A stretch of 64,000 nt of DNA from Archivesica marissinica. Taxonomy: Eukaryota; Mollusca; Bivalvia; Venerida; Vesicomyidae. A program made the position numbers and the translations under genes. This document shows, piece after piece, positions 35,840 to 48,577 of this stretch (positions within the stretch are counted from its first letter, which is position 1; every line of letters starts with the position of its first letter). The stretch is from the NCBI GenBank assembly GCA_014843695.1, contig CM026394.1:37464738-37528737 (forward strand). The letters run 5' to 3'. Under the pieces are notes generated by a model. That model did not search any database. It was not told the origin of the DNA and saw only the letters and a list, made by a program, of their open reading frames with translations.

Positions 35840-36915
35840 CTCACCTATACAATGTATGCATAATCAAAGTATTACATGTACCTTGATTGCTGGACCTGGA
35901 ATCCTTATTCTTGGAATGTACATTGGTTCCACATACGTTGGATGTCCTATATATGTGCCGATGACGTCCTACTAATGACAGACTCATCCAGAGCTTCAGA
36001 CAATGTTCTCCCTTGCTTACTCTTATTCGACGTAACGGTGGTATAAAATCCACCCCCACTAAAAGATTACAGCTATGGCGAAACTACAAATTTAAAGCGA
36101 AAGACAACTAGACACTATTTCTACCGAGGAGACCAAGACATCAATATATTAAGTAAAACGCGCCGCATTTGCGGCTTGCAAGAGTGAATATAGTGACAAT
36201 CAAGTTAATTTCCGGGTACGGATTAGTCTGGCTGAAAGAACTCTATATAAGCTCGTGAATACTGGTGTTCACGGAAGGAACGACATAAACCAGTATACGT
36301 ACTACCGGAATGCTTCACAGCCTGGAGGTATTGTCTTTGAATAATGCGCAAATGAAAATGTTCAGTGACTTTCTTGTTGGTACTTTGAGATAAAAACTAC
36401 TCCCACAAAGAACCTCCATTACTACAGTATACATTGTATCTAGTACTCGGAGCTCTACCGCCATAACCAGAGTTGGGAAAATGCACCGTAGTCGATTGTA
36501 TTCTTGAGATGAATTCTGAAAATACCAAACTGAATGATCTATGTGCAAGGCAATCAGGAATATCAGATAATGCTTCGCAAAGCTTCGTCGTCAGATGTAA
36601 TAAGATTATTGAAAGATACCAGCTGCCTTCATATCGTGAAATGTCAAAGGATGTGTGGACGTTTACTGGTCATTTACACTCCACTAAATTCACAATGGCT
36701 CGCTGTTGTATCAACCAACTGCAGATCGGTAATACGCATCCGGTGTGTGGGACAAAGTAGATTCCAACCTCACAGACATACACTGAGATGTAACAAAAAC
36801 AAGACTACATACCGTGATGTACATGCATGTACTACAGACACACAAAAACAAGTTCATCGAGGTCCACATATAATCTACATTCCCTGTGTGTCAGCTCGAT
36901 GACGTGTCACAAATG
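35840..36915 (+). pseudogene. decayed LINE (non-LTR) RT and C-terminal region
   Basis: Fragments in shifting frames line up with the order of a non-LTR ORF2. IGSTYVGCP is followed, after a frame change, by CADDVLLMTDS (the RT catalytic box, normally Y/F/C-ADD) near 35960. AERTLYKLVNTGVHGRN follows near 36235, then SFVVRCNKIIERYQLPS (36570-36620), IGNTHPVCG (about 36730-36755) and finally LQTHKNKF near 36840. Stops and frameshifts break it throughout. CR1/Jockey-like placement is from remembered motifs only. Confidence 0.6.
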
Positions 36916-37184
36916 TTAACAAGATCAACGGCACTAACAGTAGTCCGGAAATAAACCACCTGAAAGACACGATGTGTCATCAGCACAGTATGGATTGGCG
37001 ATTGGAATTATAGCTTCTGTACCCGAGACAGTATTGTGTCATTACTCGTGGACGTCACAGAAACCTATCGGCTATTAACATTCTCCCAAATGTCACTAGT
37101 ATGCTGTTGTGCGAGATAGAATCAATCATCAGATATCTCATCTACAAATTCAATAATCAGAAAATAAAATTACCACATATATTA
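36916..37184. other. no gene seen
   Basis: Nothing was recognised between the LINE relic and the SINE fragments. Confidence 0.3.
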
Positions 37185-37312
37185 GTTTATACACATTTGG
37201 TTTAGCTCGATTGCGAAACAAGTTCTTACAACTTATATTAATCACTCTCGAGACCTCATTCCTGATGGAATCCATCGTCACGAGGGAGAGAGAAGAGGCA
37301 ACATAAATTAGG
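37185..37312 (-). mobile_element. SINE family D tail fragment
   Basis: GCGAAACAAGTTCTTACAAC and CTCGAGACCTCATTCCTGAT match the 3' half of family D; the head is missing. Confidence 0.7.
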
Positions 37313-37412
37313 TAATTATGAAATTGAAAGATGGCGACATAACTGTATGCAAAGGCAAGACATATTGAGCATTCCAGCTAGCTAGATACTAAATTAAGTG
37401 AAATGTATAGTT

Positions 37413-37662
37413 AGTTTAAACTTTATTTATTTACAACGATTGCGAAACAAGCTTTAATAGCTTATATTAATCACTCTCGTTGGCGCGGATGAAAGCGTAA
37501 ATGTGGTCATTCGTGTGCAGAGGAAACCGGAGTACCCGGATAAAACCCACCTGTCCGATCGGGCGACAATCGTACCATCTCAATACTTCCCGTCCGAGGA
37601 TCGAACCTGGGTTGAATTGGTGAGAAGCGAACGCGCTAACCACTGCGCTAATCTGACAGCCT
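37413..37662 (-). mobile_element. SINE family C
   Basis: Full-length minus-strand copy: tail at the left (AAACTTTATTTATTTACAAC), head at the right with the A-box complement (CCACTGCGCTAATC). Confidence 0.78.
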
Positions 37663-37710
37663 TATATAAACACATGTTGTTGAATGCTGCATCCAAATAA
37701 GTTTTTTTAA

Positions 37711-38040
37711 AGTCGCCTCCGCCGAGGCATTTGGGCGACTGGTTTCTCTAAGAAGTTTACGTTGTCATCTAAGTTGTTTATGTAGACAACTGGAAAGGCA
37801 TCTTCGTTCTTCTCAGAGTGACAAGTCCTGTACCATCTTTCGAAGGGGTCGCTTGTACACAGCTCACAGCAGTAATAATGTTTCCGGTTTCTTCGCTGGG
37901 GTCCTCACGCCACCAAGAAGTCTGCGTCCCACCGTCTTCCTTGAAGGAGACCCGTCCCCTTGAAGGAGCCGGCTAAAAGAAAACCAGCTATCCGCCGCCG
38001 CCGCCAGCACTAAGTGTTGCTGTCTCGCCAGGTAGGGAAG
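37711..38040 (+). repeat. dispersed repeat, GTCGCCTCCGCCGAGG type
   Basis: Shares GTCGCCTCCGCCGAGGCA and GTGACAAGTCCTG with 47519-47700, and the first part with 10151-10205. CCGCCGCCGCCGCC lies near 38000. Class unknown; possibly a SINE or LINE end. Confidence 0.55.
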
Positions 38041-38597
38041 TTAGTCATAAAGTACTCTATATGTAAATGTATAGTCACGCGATTCCGATGGCGTGGCTTC
38101 CGTCAGCGAAGTCCTTAAACCATATTCCTGCTGTGAGCTGTGCCTAGGTCACGACGTGCACGTTGTGGTGGAGAGACCTGGAATGCTGCTGGACAACGTT
38201 ATATACATATATATATATATATATAGTCATCAACCGTGCTGATATATGAATGGTATTTACAATTCTACCGGCAATCTACAGTGATCGAGTAGGTCTATGG
38301 AAGACAGGATCTATCATCGACAGAAAGAAAGAAGATGCGAAATAGCTAATCATCTAACTGGCTCGTACATTGAATACTTACATACAATGTGATAACACAC
38401 TCTGCTTTGTATAATGTTGAATAGCTTCTGAGACTGAGAGGTAATATTCTTCTACAGTTAATAAGGTGTGCCTCCTATTACAGGAGTGTTTAATAACTCT
38501 AATGAGCAGAATACTATCTCAGTGAAAAGCCTGAATTGTTGCACATTTTCAATATTTTGAAAACTGCAGATCACAACAAAACAATTGTGTACATGTC

Positions 38598-38839
38598 TTA
38601 ACCCTTTCCCCCTTAGAAGCGCCTCTTGACGACAATGCCTATTGACATAGATCGACACATTAGTAGTCAAACAAGCTATAATAAAGATCGGACAACATAG
38701 TGTATACAACACTGAATAATTCCTAGTAACTTCTATGAAGGTGGAGTAGGCAACTTCACAGCTTATCCATTGTGTATGATTGGTGAATTACAGCCAAATG
38801 TATGAAATAAAACTACATCTCTATGGGGGAAAGGGTTAA
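38598..38839. mobile_element. second piggyBac-like MITE family
   Basis: 242 bp bounded by TTAA with ends TTAACCCTTTCCCCC and GGGGGAAAGGGTTAA. The interior differs from the 2-245 family. Confidence 0.7.
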
Positions 38840-39180
38840 TACATTGATCTAAATTATTAATATGTGTTGGCTATCGGTGGACAATTGGTCATATTGGTAA
38901 GTATTATATCAAATAAACACAGTCTTCATATATTTGTGGCATGTACTGACAATACATAGCATGCATTGTAAACCAATCTCAGTGTTAAGCAAAACAGTGA
39001 ATTTGTCAGAAACGGGTCTTATTAGTGTAGTTCTATTGTCATTTATATGCAGTCTTTTTTTACTGAATTTCACATGTATTTATTATATACTTTTATGTTT
39101 ACATGTATAGGATATAATACTGACCATTGAAATAAAGAATTAACAATCCGTTCTGAGTAAAGCTGATTTTAAATACAGGG

Positions 39181-39379
39181 CAGTGCCGTAGCCAGAATCT
39201 GAAAATAACCGAGATGACCCCTCCCCCTCCCCCCTCCCCCCTCCCCGTATTATGTTTGTGTGTATGCTTATCTGTGTATTCTGAAGGCAGTTTTATCAGT
39301 TTTCCTATATACCTGTCGTTACTTGCCATATTCTAACCGAGGCGAGTGCTTCATTTTACTCAGTGTGGCTACGGGCCTG
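39181..39379 (+). mobile_element. hAT-like nonautonomous element
   Basis: 199 bp with ends CAGTGCCGTAGCCAGA and TGTGGCTACGGGCCTG, and a perfect 5-bp duplication CAGGG (39176-39180 and 39380-39384). It holds a C-rich tract (CCCCTCCCCCTCCCCCCTCC). Confidence 0.8.
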
Positions 39380-39442
39380 CAGGGCTGTCTTAGCAAATAT
39401 ATGGTGGTCTTTATGAGGGATTTTACTGTAAATGTTAACCGG

Positions 39443-39496
39443 CGTCGCTCATATGGGCAACCGGTAGCGACGATAAATAAAACGTAAAACACACAC
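39443..39496 (+). mobile_element. 54-bp SINE family A stub with target-site duplication
   Basis: Only the last 54 bp of the SINE (CGTCGCTCATATGGGCAACC ... AAAACACACAC), flanked by TGTTAACCGG at 39433-39442 and 39497-39506. An extreme 5' truncation. Confidence 0.88.
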
Positions 39497-39506
39497 TGTT
39501 AACCGG

Positions 39507-40234
39507 ATTACATTATATTTTAAGATATTACGACATTGTTATTATTAATTATTCGAATGTTCTAATTATTAATTTTAATTCAACTTCAATATGCCATACG
39601 CGCGTTAATTGATATATGTGCGCAAAGGAAAGTTCCCTGATACAGAGTTTCGGAAATGCATAACAATTCTGATCACACCAATCAATAGAGCGCAACCAAT
39701 AATCTTGGAAACTCTCGACGACTGTCTATGACGTCAATGCGAGTCACGCCAATAAATGACAATGTTTTCCAAACGACAACAACTATGTCGCATCGATCCA
39801 AGGGTCGTCTGGTGCAAGATTCCAATCCAGAAAATAAAACAAGTTCCTGGAGGAAGGAAAAATATATATCAAATTCATGGTTTTCTTTCTTGGAAATGTA
39901 TTGTTGTTTCACAGAACGTATGACCGGTAAATAACATATGGTAGTGGTTTGAAGCTAATAATATCGGCAAACTTAGAGATACATTTGGTTTATGGCTTCC
40001 TACGGGAATAGGTAATGTCACAGGCATAATGTATTTCACTTGCACAATAAGCTTGCAAGCTTATAAACCTAAATGCATAAATGTTTCAGTATCATGACAG
40101 AGATAATGCAAATATGTCTGCGTAAATTGTATATTCAACGTGAATAGCTCAATTACACATGGCGTTTTTATACAAGCATGAAGGGAAGTGTTTTAGTATG
40201 ACATCCCGGAGAACTTTCATAACATATGTTCCCC
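39507..40234. other. no gene seen
   Basis: AT-rich; one TGACGTCA site near 39729. No exon was recognised. Confidence 0.35.
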
Positions 40235-40476
40235 TTAACCCTTTCAACACCACAGACCTCTAAATTGGCTTACAAAAAAGTGTAGATCCAAATGAGCCGG
40301 CTCGTGACGAGCCGTCTCATCAGGATCTACACTTTTTTCAAGTAATATAACTATTTTTAGAAAAAATTTACCCATTTTGATAAATGAACTGATCCAAATG
40401 TAATTTTGTTATTAATGTATTGGTCTAAAAATATCATGGACCAGTCCATGTCAGTTACTTGGTGTTAATGGGTTAA
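40235..40476 (+). mobile_element. piggyBac-like MITE, copy 3
   Basis: Same family and orientation as 2-245; TTAACCCTTTCAACACCA to TGGTGTTAATGGGTTAA. Confidence 0.8.
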
Positions 40477-40910
40477 ATAAGTTGGCAATGTGCTTAGCAA
40501 CGCACACTTGTTTTATTTCGCAAAACATAGTACATGTATTTATTTCAAAGAATAGTACGCACTTTTTCGTTGAATTTATCTGCAGACGCAAACCGGGGTA
40601 CTGTGGTCAACTTTAGTATGTCCGTCGTCCATCCATCCATCCATCCATCAACAGTTTCCTTGTAGCAGTCAACTGCGGTAAATATTTCGTTCCTAGTCAC
40701 AGGGGCAAATGGGTCTTCGTGTTATATTAGTCTTTACCAGAGAACCTAGATAAACAGTCAAAAAGACCATAGAGTTATTTTTAATTTACAAAAAAGAAGT
40801 GATGAAACGATTAAATGTTCTTTGTACATTTACAATAATTAAAATATTCAATCATTAGTATTTACATAACCAGCACAATCAATGAAAGCCGTCATATTTG
40901 CACATCAGTA

Positions 40911-41050
40911 CCGTAGCCAGAGGCAAATTTCAACCGAGACATTCTAGGGGGTCCGGAGGCATGCCCCCCTTAAAATTGTTGGGGTATAGAAGCGATTTCC
41001 TGCGTTTTCTGAGTTAATGAGATTAGACGTATAATTATGTACTCCATAGT
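40911..41050 (+). mobile_element. left half of a hAT-like element
   Basis: CAGTACCGTAGCCAGAGGCA through GATTAGACGTATAATTATGT matches the left half of 18017-18301. No right end was found. Confidence 0.65.
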
Positions 41051-41822
41051 ACAACATCCTGTGATTTGGCCAATAGTTAATTTAACGTAAAAGAAAAATG
41101 AGAGCGGCGACAGTTGTTTATTGCCAACGTATTTACGTTGGGTCTATATCTACCAGGGGTGTTTCTATGGGTATTTTGAGTGTATGCACTTCCGGTCGGC
41201 GAACTGGTAGCGAGGTGGGTAGGTTTGGGAAGAAAAGGGGTTTGGGAGAATCAAGACAATTTGGTTATTTTGTATGGGCGATGTTGCGCTCTGACATTTC
41301 ATACTCATGTATCATTGCATGAAAATAAGCTACGTAAACAACAAACTGTATGCAAGATGTATGGAGAATGTAAGAATCAAGATTTGTCTGCTTAAACATC
41401 TACTATTGAAACTAATTACCTAGGTTTTATCTTTTCGATGTAACGTTCTATGTTTATAAGATTGAATTTTCCCCAGACATACTTTTTTACAAGAATTGAT
41501 CAAAATCGAAAGCTGCACAAATTACATATTAGTCGGGTATCCATGGATATAATGATCGCTTGAAGCTTTTAAATAAAGTGTCATTCGGGGCTTGCGACAC
41601 GTGTTGATATGCGACAAAAATAAATATAAAAAATATTAAAAAATAAAGCTTATTTATGTATGGATCCATGAGCGAGACACTTTTATCCATTATTGCCAGG
41701 AACGGACTCGAGTGTGTTCATAATTATATATAAGCTTTCAACGTTCGTCTCCATATGGTTATTAAATACTAGAGCTTAAATAAATTAATATAGACTACTG
41801 AATATACTGCATATATAGCTAG
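41051..41822. other. no gene seen
   Basis: An open stretch of about 74 codons at 41098 has no recognisable motif. The rest is AT-rich. Confidence 0.3.
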
Positions 41823-42851
41823 TGTCGCAAACTCTCCTTTTTCTTCTCTTAATAATATGTCTCGGTTGCTACGGCTCTTACCAGGGTCTATCCTAGTGTA
41901 GACTCGCTGGAGTTGTCTATGGGGTTTCTTCGTTATTATATGTATTACTGATAACTCAACACAGTATTACATTTCTTCTATATAATATCTTGTTTAAATT
42001 GGCATCAGAAATATCCATATATATATAATCAGTGATCTATATATATATACATCGTATCATTAAAAGCTTATTTAACAATCCATTTGTGTGAGCCGACTAT
42101 GCGCTTACACAGTATATTTAACATCCAATCTTTCTAATCCGTCATTACTCAATATCACTATAATCTAATCACTGTTTCTGATTAGATTAACTTTTAATCA
42201 CCTTCGATATGGTTCGCCGAAACTCTATGTTTCTTCTATGGCTGAACAATTTAATTATTCGACAAATCTTTATAAGTTATATTTCTTATAATGTCCATAA
42301 TATCTAAGTATCATAAATACAGTTTATATGTTCTATATACTAGATTGAGATCACGACCTTTCTCGCTCCTGGAGTTAGGCTCTAGTGTGTCTGATTTATG
42401 TTAATAAAATCCATTTCTTATATACATAATTGAATCAGTGTATATATGATATAACAATTCCTAAACATCTGTTATGTTATCTAATATTACACCATCAAAC
42501 CAGTTCGGTGCCTTTGTATTACATAACTGGACACCTGCAACCACGGCCTTGTTATCTAATATTACACCATCAAACCAGTTCGGTGCCTTTGTATTACATA
42601 ACTGGACACCTGCAACCACGGCCTTGATAAACTGAGATTAGGCCTAACATCTTAAGTCATTTCCCGCGCGAAGCGAGATTGATAATTTTAGGCGCGAAAA
42701 TAATAGCAGACGATTATGCATAATACAAATATATATATATTACATGGTAAACATTTGGCCATATATAGAAACAGTTTAATGTATTTATATAATACATTAC
42801 TATTTATATATAACAATAATAAACATTTCGTGCAAATTGGGGTTTTGCACA
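41823..42851 (-). repeat. 3' LTR of the second Gmr1-like copy
   Basis: Reads on the minus strand from TGTGCAAAACC to GTTTGCGACA, complete at both ends. It contains a tandem duplication of about 73 bp (about 42478-42625, TAATATTACACCATCAAACC twice), which explains most of its extra length over the 973-bp LTR. Confidence 0.9.
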
Positions 42852-43075
42852 ATCCTCCCTACCCGGGGAGAAGTTTGACATCGCCCGCTATCGGCCGATT
42901 TACAAATCTTCATTCCTTTGAATATACAGTAGAAAACAATCATAATATCAATACATCATATGTCCTAAAATAGCATTTCTTTCGCTAGGTACCAACATTC
43001 TAATCATAGAGGCAATAACTATTTACTGAACAACTGAAATAATACCAAGTACATTTACTAAGTCAAACATCACAG

Positions 43076-46000
43076 TCATTGAACTCTACTGAGAAAGTCT
43101 GCTAGAACATTTTGAGTCCCTTTGATATGTTTAATGGTCAGATTAAATTCTGAGAGACACAGTGCCCATCTTAAGAGGCGTTGATTGGACGTTTTCGACC
43201 TACTTAACCATACAAGGGGATTATGATCTGAATTAATTATTGTTTTGCTTGTGCTTACATATATGCGAAAATGTTCGATACCGGCCACTATAGCTAATAA
43301 TTCCTTCTCTATTGTAGAGTAGTTTTTCTCTCGTGGAATAAGTTTTCGGGAATAAAATGCTACTGGGTGTGGTACTTGGTCAACGGTCTGAGTCAGTACA
43401 GCCGAAATTCCCAAATCGGAAGCATCAGTATAGAGTTCGAACTCTTGGTTAAAGTCAGGGGCCTTCAGTATGGGTTTATTGGTTAAAGCTTTCTTTAAGG
43501 ATTCGAAAGCAAGTTGATGTTTATCGCTCCACTGAGTTATGATGTTCCCTGATCGCTTGCCCTTTAATAAGTCAGTCAGGGGAGCGGCGATCTCAGCGAA
43601 CTGGGGAATGAATTTCCTGTAAAATCCTACTGATCCCAGATATCCTCGTAATTGTTTCTTGGTCTGTGGGGGAGAGATATTACTAATACACTCAACCTTG
43701 CTGGAAATTGGTTTGATTTTTCCCGACCCTAATTCATGTCCCAAGTACTTGACTGTTCCAGACCCAATTTTACACTTCTTCGGATTCAAAGTAACACCAC
43801 TATCCTCTAGTCTATGAAATGTCCAATCCAAGTGATTTATGTGCTGTGACCATAAATTGGATCGAACAGCAATATCATCCAGATATGCGTCGGCAAATCT
43901 ATCACGGATGGGTTCTGTCGGGGATTGAGCGATTATCTCGTTTATGGCCCTCTGGAAGGTAACTCCACCGTTTTTTAAACCAAATGGGAGAGTTAATGGT
44001 TCAAACAAGCCCCAGGGGGTTATGAACGCTGCAATTTCACTAGCTCGAGGGGTTAGCGGAATCTGCCAGTAACCTTTATTAAGATCTAAAATTGATATCA
44101 GACTCGAACCTGCGACCTGATCAATGAGATCGTCTAATCTCGGGATGGGGAAGGCTTCTCCTCGAGTCAGGTCATTAATTTTCCGATAATCAATACATGG
44201 TCGCCATTCTGAGTCTGATTTGCGTACCAATATTATGGGAGAGGCCCACTGGCTTCTGCTAGGGCGGATAATTCCTAACTCCAACATTTGATCTAGCTCA
44301 GTTTTTAATATTTGTTTCTTTTCTGGAGACATGCGGTAGTAAGGCTGGACTACGGGTGAAGCACCTTGCACATCAATATCATGGGTAACATCGTGGAAAC
44401 GTCCCAGTTGTCCAGAGAATAAACGGGGGTAACGGTCAAATAACTGACTAATATCGTCCCTGTGGTCTGGGTTTAAATGACTGATATCCGGCCAGGTTTT
44501 CTTAGGTACAGATTCAAGAGGACTGCAAGGATCGAATTCTTTCTCAATGTCCGTAGGGGCTTGGTAATCTAATAGGGTAGGGTCTTGGGACTCATACACC
44601 GGACTACTATCAGCTAGAGCTGCACCCTCCTCCCTACCTGTCCAGGGCTTCAACTGGTTTACATGCATAACACGGTATTTTACTCTCTTATCAGGCATGT
44701 ATATAATATAGGTATGCGACGCTACCTTTTCGTGTACCGGATACGGTCCCTGGAGGGCATTTTTCAGCTTATTACCTTTTAACGGTAATCGTACTAACAC
44801 TAATTCACCACGCTGGAATACACGCATTTTCGCTTTCTTACTTCTGTCATACTTTGTTTTACGACCATCTGCGGCCTGTTGTGCATTCTCGCTGGCGTCA
44901 CGTAACGCTTCAGCTAATCTATGACATAATTCTTGTACATAGTTATTTATGGGGATCCCTTCATCCCGCTCATTTCTAGCCCAGAGATCATAAGTGGAAT
45001 CTAGATTATCTCTAGGTTCGCGCCCATATAGAAGGTAGAAGGGAGAATATCCTGTGCTAGAGTGCTCTGCACTTCTATATGCAAATAATAGCCAGGGTAG
45101 CATCTCATCCCAAGACGATAAAGAGTTCTCCCCAAGGATTCTAAGCATGGTTTTCAATGTACCATTATATTTCTCTATTGATCCGTTGGTTTGAGGCCTG
45201 TAACTCGTGCTAGTTAAGTGACGTATATCGTGCTCGGCTAGGAAGCGTGTGAATGTTTCAGCTATGAAAGCGCTTCCTCGGTCAGTCAACAGGGTCTGGG
45301 GTTTTCCATGTCGAGATATTATCTCGATCAGGGCTTTTTGTGCATTAACAGCTGTCGCTGCGGCGCATGGGAAAGATTCCGTATATTTAGTGGCATGATC
45401 AATAAAATTCAAGATATACTGGTTCCCATTTATAGTTTTCTTCATGGGTCCAACGAAATCAGCGGATATAAATTTGAATGGTTGGGATATAATGGGCAGG
45501 GGTTTCAATGGGGCTACAGTGGCTTTCTGTCCCTTACCCGCTCTCTGGCACGGCCCACAGCTATGGCAGAATCGTTTAACATCTGCGCGGATTCCCGGCC
45601 AAAAGAAGCGGCGCTTAATGCGCTTCAGGGTCTTACTAGGTCCCTGGTGTCCCGTACTTAAACTGTCATGGGCGAGTCCCGTTATATGATCACGGAATCC
45701 CCGTGGAACTACCACCTGATCATATATTTTCCAGGGTCGAACTTTGGACGTGTCTTGAGGTTGTTCTCTCCTCATAAGTAGTCGGGGTTCGAGCTGGATG
45801 TAATATCCTTGCCGAATAGGTGTTCCTTCTTGAGCCATTTCCCAGAGGGGTGCTAAGGTCGGGTCATTATTCTGTTCTTGCAATAATTTATCAGGACTCA
45901 AATCGTCAATAGAGGGAATATTTTGGGGTTTAACTGTACTGGCTTTCTCAGAGGGGGAATTGATCTCAATTGTATTCCGAAAAGGTAAGACATTGTGATT

Positions 46001-46383
46001 TGTATCGGTCGTGTTTTCTGAGTCTGGGTTGGACGTGACAATTTCATCAAACGGGATAATTTTCTTATTTGAGCGTGTAACCACGCCACAGGTAATCAAA
46101 TCAGTGACAGGGGCAGTTTCACAGTCGTTACCTATTATAAGATCCACCCCCGCGGTGCATCTGTGTTTTAATACAGCCACCTTCAATGTTCCTTGGTATA
46201 TTGGACAATCGACGCTAATCTTTGCTATCGGATAATTACCAGGGATATAATTGACACCGCGGATTGTTACCCGTTCACCTGTGTATTCTAAATGATCAGC
46301 GGTCTGATCAGTAGCCGACAATAAACTAATTGTCGCACCTGAATCTCTCAAATACGTCACTTGTGCGGTGTTATTATTTATGC
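43076..46383 (-). CDS. gag-pol of the second Gmr1-like copy, 3' part
   Basis: About 1102 codons continuous from the assembly gap to TGA at 43076, nearly identical in protein to residues about 368 onward of the first copy. Protease reads DSGAT instead of DTGAT, both acceptable active-site forms. The integrase finger and DD35E core, RT YLDD and RNase H box are all intact, in the same PR-IN-RT-RH order. Gag, the 5' leader and the 5' LTR fall in or beyond the gap. That two copies carry the same order and remain open argues against an assembly join of two elements. Confidence 0.93.
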
Positions 46384-47383
46384 NNNNNNNNNNNNNNNNN
46401 NNNNNNNNNNNNNNNNNNNNNNNNNNNNNNNNNNNNNNNNNNNNNNNNNNNNNNNNNNNNNNNNNNNNNNNNNNNNNNNNNNNNNNNNNNNNNNNNNNNN
46501 NNNNNNNNNNNNNNNNNNNNNNNNNNNNNNNNNNNNNNNNNNNNNNNNNNNNNNNNNNNNNNNNNNNNNNNNNNNNNNNNNNNNNNNNNNNNNNNNNNNN
46601 NNNNNNNNNNNNNNNNNNNNNNNNNNNNNNNNNNNNNNNNNNNNNNNNNNNNNNNNNNNNNNNNNNNNNNNNNNNNNNNNNNNNNNNNNNNNNNNNNNNN
46701 NNNNNNNNNNNNNNNNNNNNNNNNNNNNNNNNNNNNNNNNNNNNNNNNNNNNNNNNNNNNNNNNNNNNNNNNNNNNNNNNNNNNNNNNNNNNNNNNNNNN
46801 NNNNNNNNNNNNNNNNNNNNNNNNNNNNNNNNNNNNNNNNNNNNNNNNNNNNNNNNNNNNNNNNNNNNNNNNNNNNNNNNNNNNNNNNNNNNNNNNNNNN
46901 NNNNNNNNNNNNNNNNNNNNNNNNNNNNNNNNNNNNNNNNNNNNNNNNNNNNNNNNNNNNNNNNNNNNNNNNNNNNNNNNNNNNNNNNNNNNNNNNNNNN
47001 NNNNNNNNNNNNNNNNNNNNNNNNNNNNNNNNNNNNNNNNNNNNNNNNNNNNNNNNNNNNNNNNNNNNNNNNNNNNNNNNNNNNNNNNNNNNNNNNNNNN
47101 NNNNNNNNNNNNNNNNNNNNNNNNNNNNNNNNNNNNNNNNNNNNNNNNNNNNNNNNNNNNNNNNNNNNNNNNNNNNNNNNNNNNNNNNNNNNNNNNNNNN
47201 NNNNNNNNNNNNNNNNNNNNNNNNNNNNNNNNNNNNNNNNNNNNNNNNNNNNNNNNNNNNNNNNNNNNNNNNNNNNNNNNNNNNNNNNNNNNNNNNNNNN
47301 NNNNNNNNNNNNNNNNNNNNNNNNNNNNNNNNNNNNNNNNNNNNNNNNNNNNNNNNNNNNNNNNNNNNNNNNNNNNNNNNNNN
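46384..47383. other. assembly gap, 1000 N
   Basis: Exactly 1000 N. The part of the element missing here should be about 2.66 kb if complete, so the size is a placeholder or the element is truncated. Confidence 0.99.
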
Positions 47384-47518
47384 CACATTTTGATACCAAA
47401 TAAGCCTATACATTTTTCTAAAAGGATATAAATTTTAACTCATACAGTTTCATTATATTTATTTTAGCAGGCTTAACATGAGCACGATATCATCATCAAT
47501 GCAGAATACTTTAATGTT

Positions 47519-47700
47519 GCCTCCGCCGAGACACGTGGGCGACTGCGTGTGTCAAAGAAGATCATACGTTCTACGTTGCTTCTGGGGACATCAGGAGTAA
47601 GGCATCTTCTTCCTCTGTCCAGGGTGACAAGTCCTGCGTTTGTGCTCTCTTTCGAAAACGGGTCCTTTGTAGGGCCACGCTCATCAGTGTGAATCTTCTT
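47519..47700 (+). repeat. dispersed repeat, GTCGCCTCCGCCGAGG type
   Basis: TTGCCTCCGCCGAGACACGT, AGGCATCTTCTTCC and GGGTGACAAGTCCTG match 37711-38040. Confidence 0.55.
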
Positions 47701-47834
47701 GCAGCAGCATATAAACGAATCTGACAGTTAGACATCTGGTCGTCTCGGTCGCTAAGAGCGTGTCCCGTGTTTCAAGGTCGACGACCAGAAGATCCCAGTA
47801 TCCTACGCTGTTGCAGCGAGATGTGCTCCGACCG

Positions 47835-48055
47835 CGCCGAGAGGAGGTCAGCCGCGACGTGCATGCCGCGAGGACGTCAGCTGAGACGTGCATGCCGCGA
47901 GGACGTCAGCCGCGACGTGCATTGCGAGAGGTCAGCCGCAACGTGCATGGCGAGAGGAGGTCAGCCGCGACGTGCTCGCCGTGAGGTCAGCCGCGACGTG
48001 CATGCCGCGAGGACGTCAGCCGCGACGTGCTCGTCGTGAGGAGGTCAGCTGGGAG
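47835..48055 (+). repeat. ~29-bp CpG-rich minisatellite
   Basis: About eight imperfect units containing GTCAGCCGCGACGTGCATGC and CGCGAGGAC. Much richer in CpG than the neighbouring sequence. Confidence 0.85.
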
Positions 48056-48301
48056 CACGGCATACAAATGTATGTTTTTGTATGGTTTTATTTCTGTGTT
48101 TATTATTGTGATTTGGTTTAAACATATGTATTCAATCATTCATTCATACGGGGGAGGTGTTGTATCTGGTCACTGCAAGTCAAGCTTTTCTTAATCTGTC
48201 AAAAGGTTGATCGGTTTTTATGTATTTCATTTATTCATACTTCCAAAAGAATATGTTCTCATATATAGTACCACATAAACCAATCTCAGTTCAATCAATG
48301 T

Positions 48302-48533
48302 GGAAGTCGTGATAGCGCAGTGGATGTGCGTTCGCTTCAAGTGCGAAAGGTTCGGAGTTCGAGCCCCACTGGAGCTGTTACGAATGTGCCCTTAGGCAAG
48401 GCATTTCAATTCCACGTTGCCTCTTCTCTCTCCCTCGTGGCAATGGATTCCATCAGGAATGAGGTCTCGAGAGAGATTAATATAAGTTGAAAGAACTTGT
48501 TTCGCAATCGAGTTAAAATAAATTTGTATAAAC
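48302..48533 (+). mobile_element. SINE family D, full length
   Basis: Head GTGATAGCGCAGTGGATGTG and GGAGTTCGAGCCCC; tail AAGAACTTGTTTCGCAATCG and TAAAATAAATTTGTATAAAC. Confidence 0.8.
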
Positions 48534-48577
48534 CAATCTCAGATTATTTCAAGGTTTCCGTATACTACATCACGATG

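Noticed and set aside
46361..47431. Long frames of unknown residues
   Set aside because: They run through the 1000-N gap.
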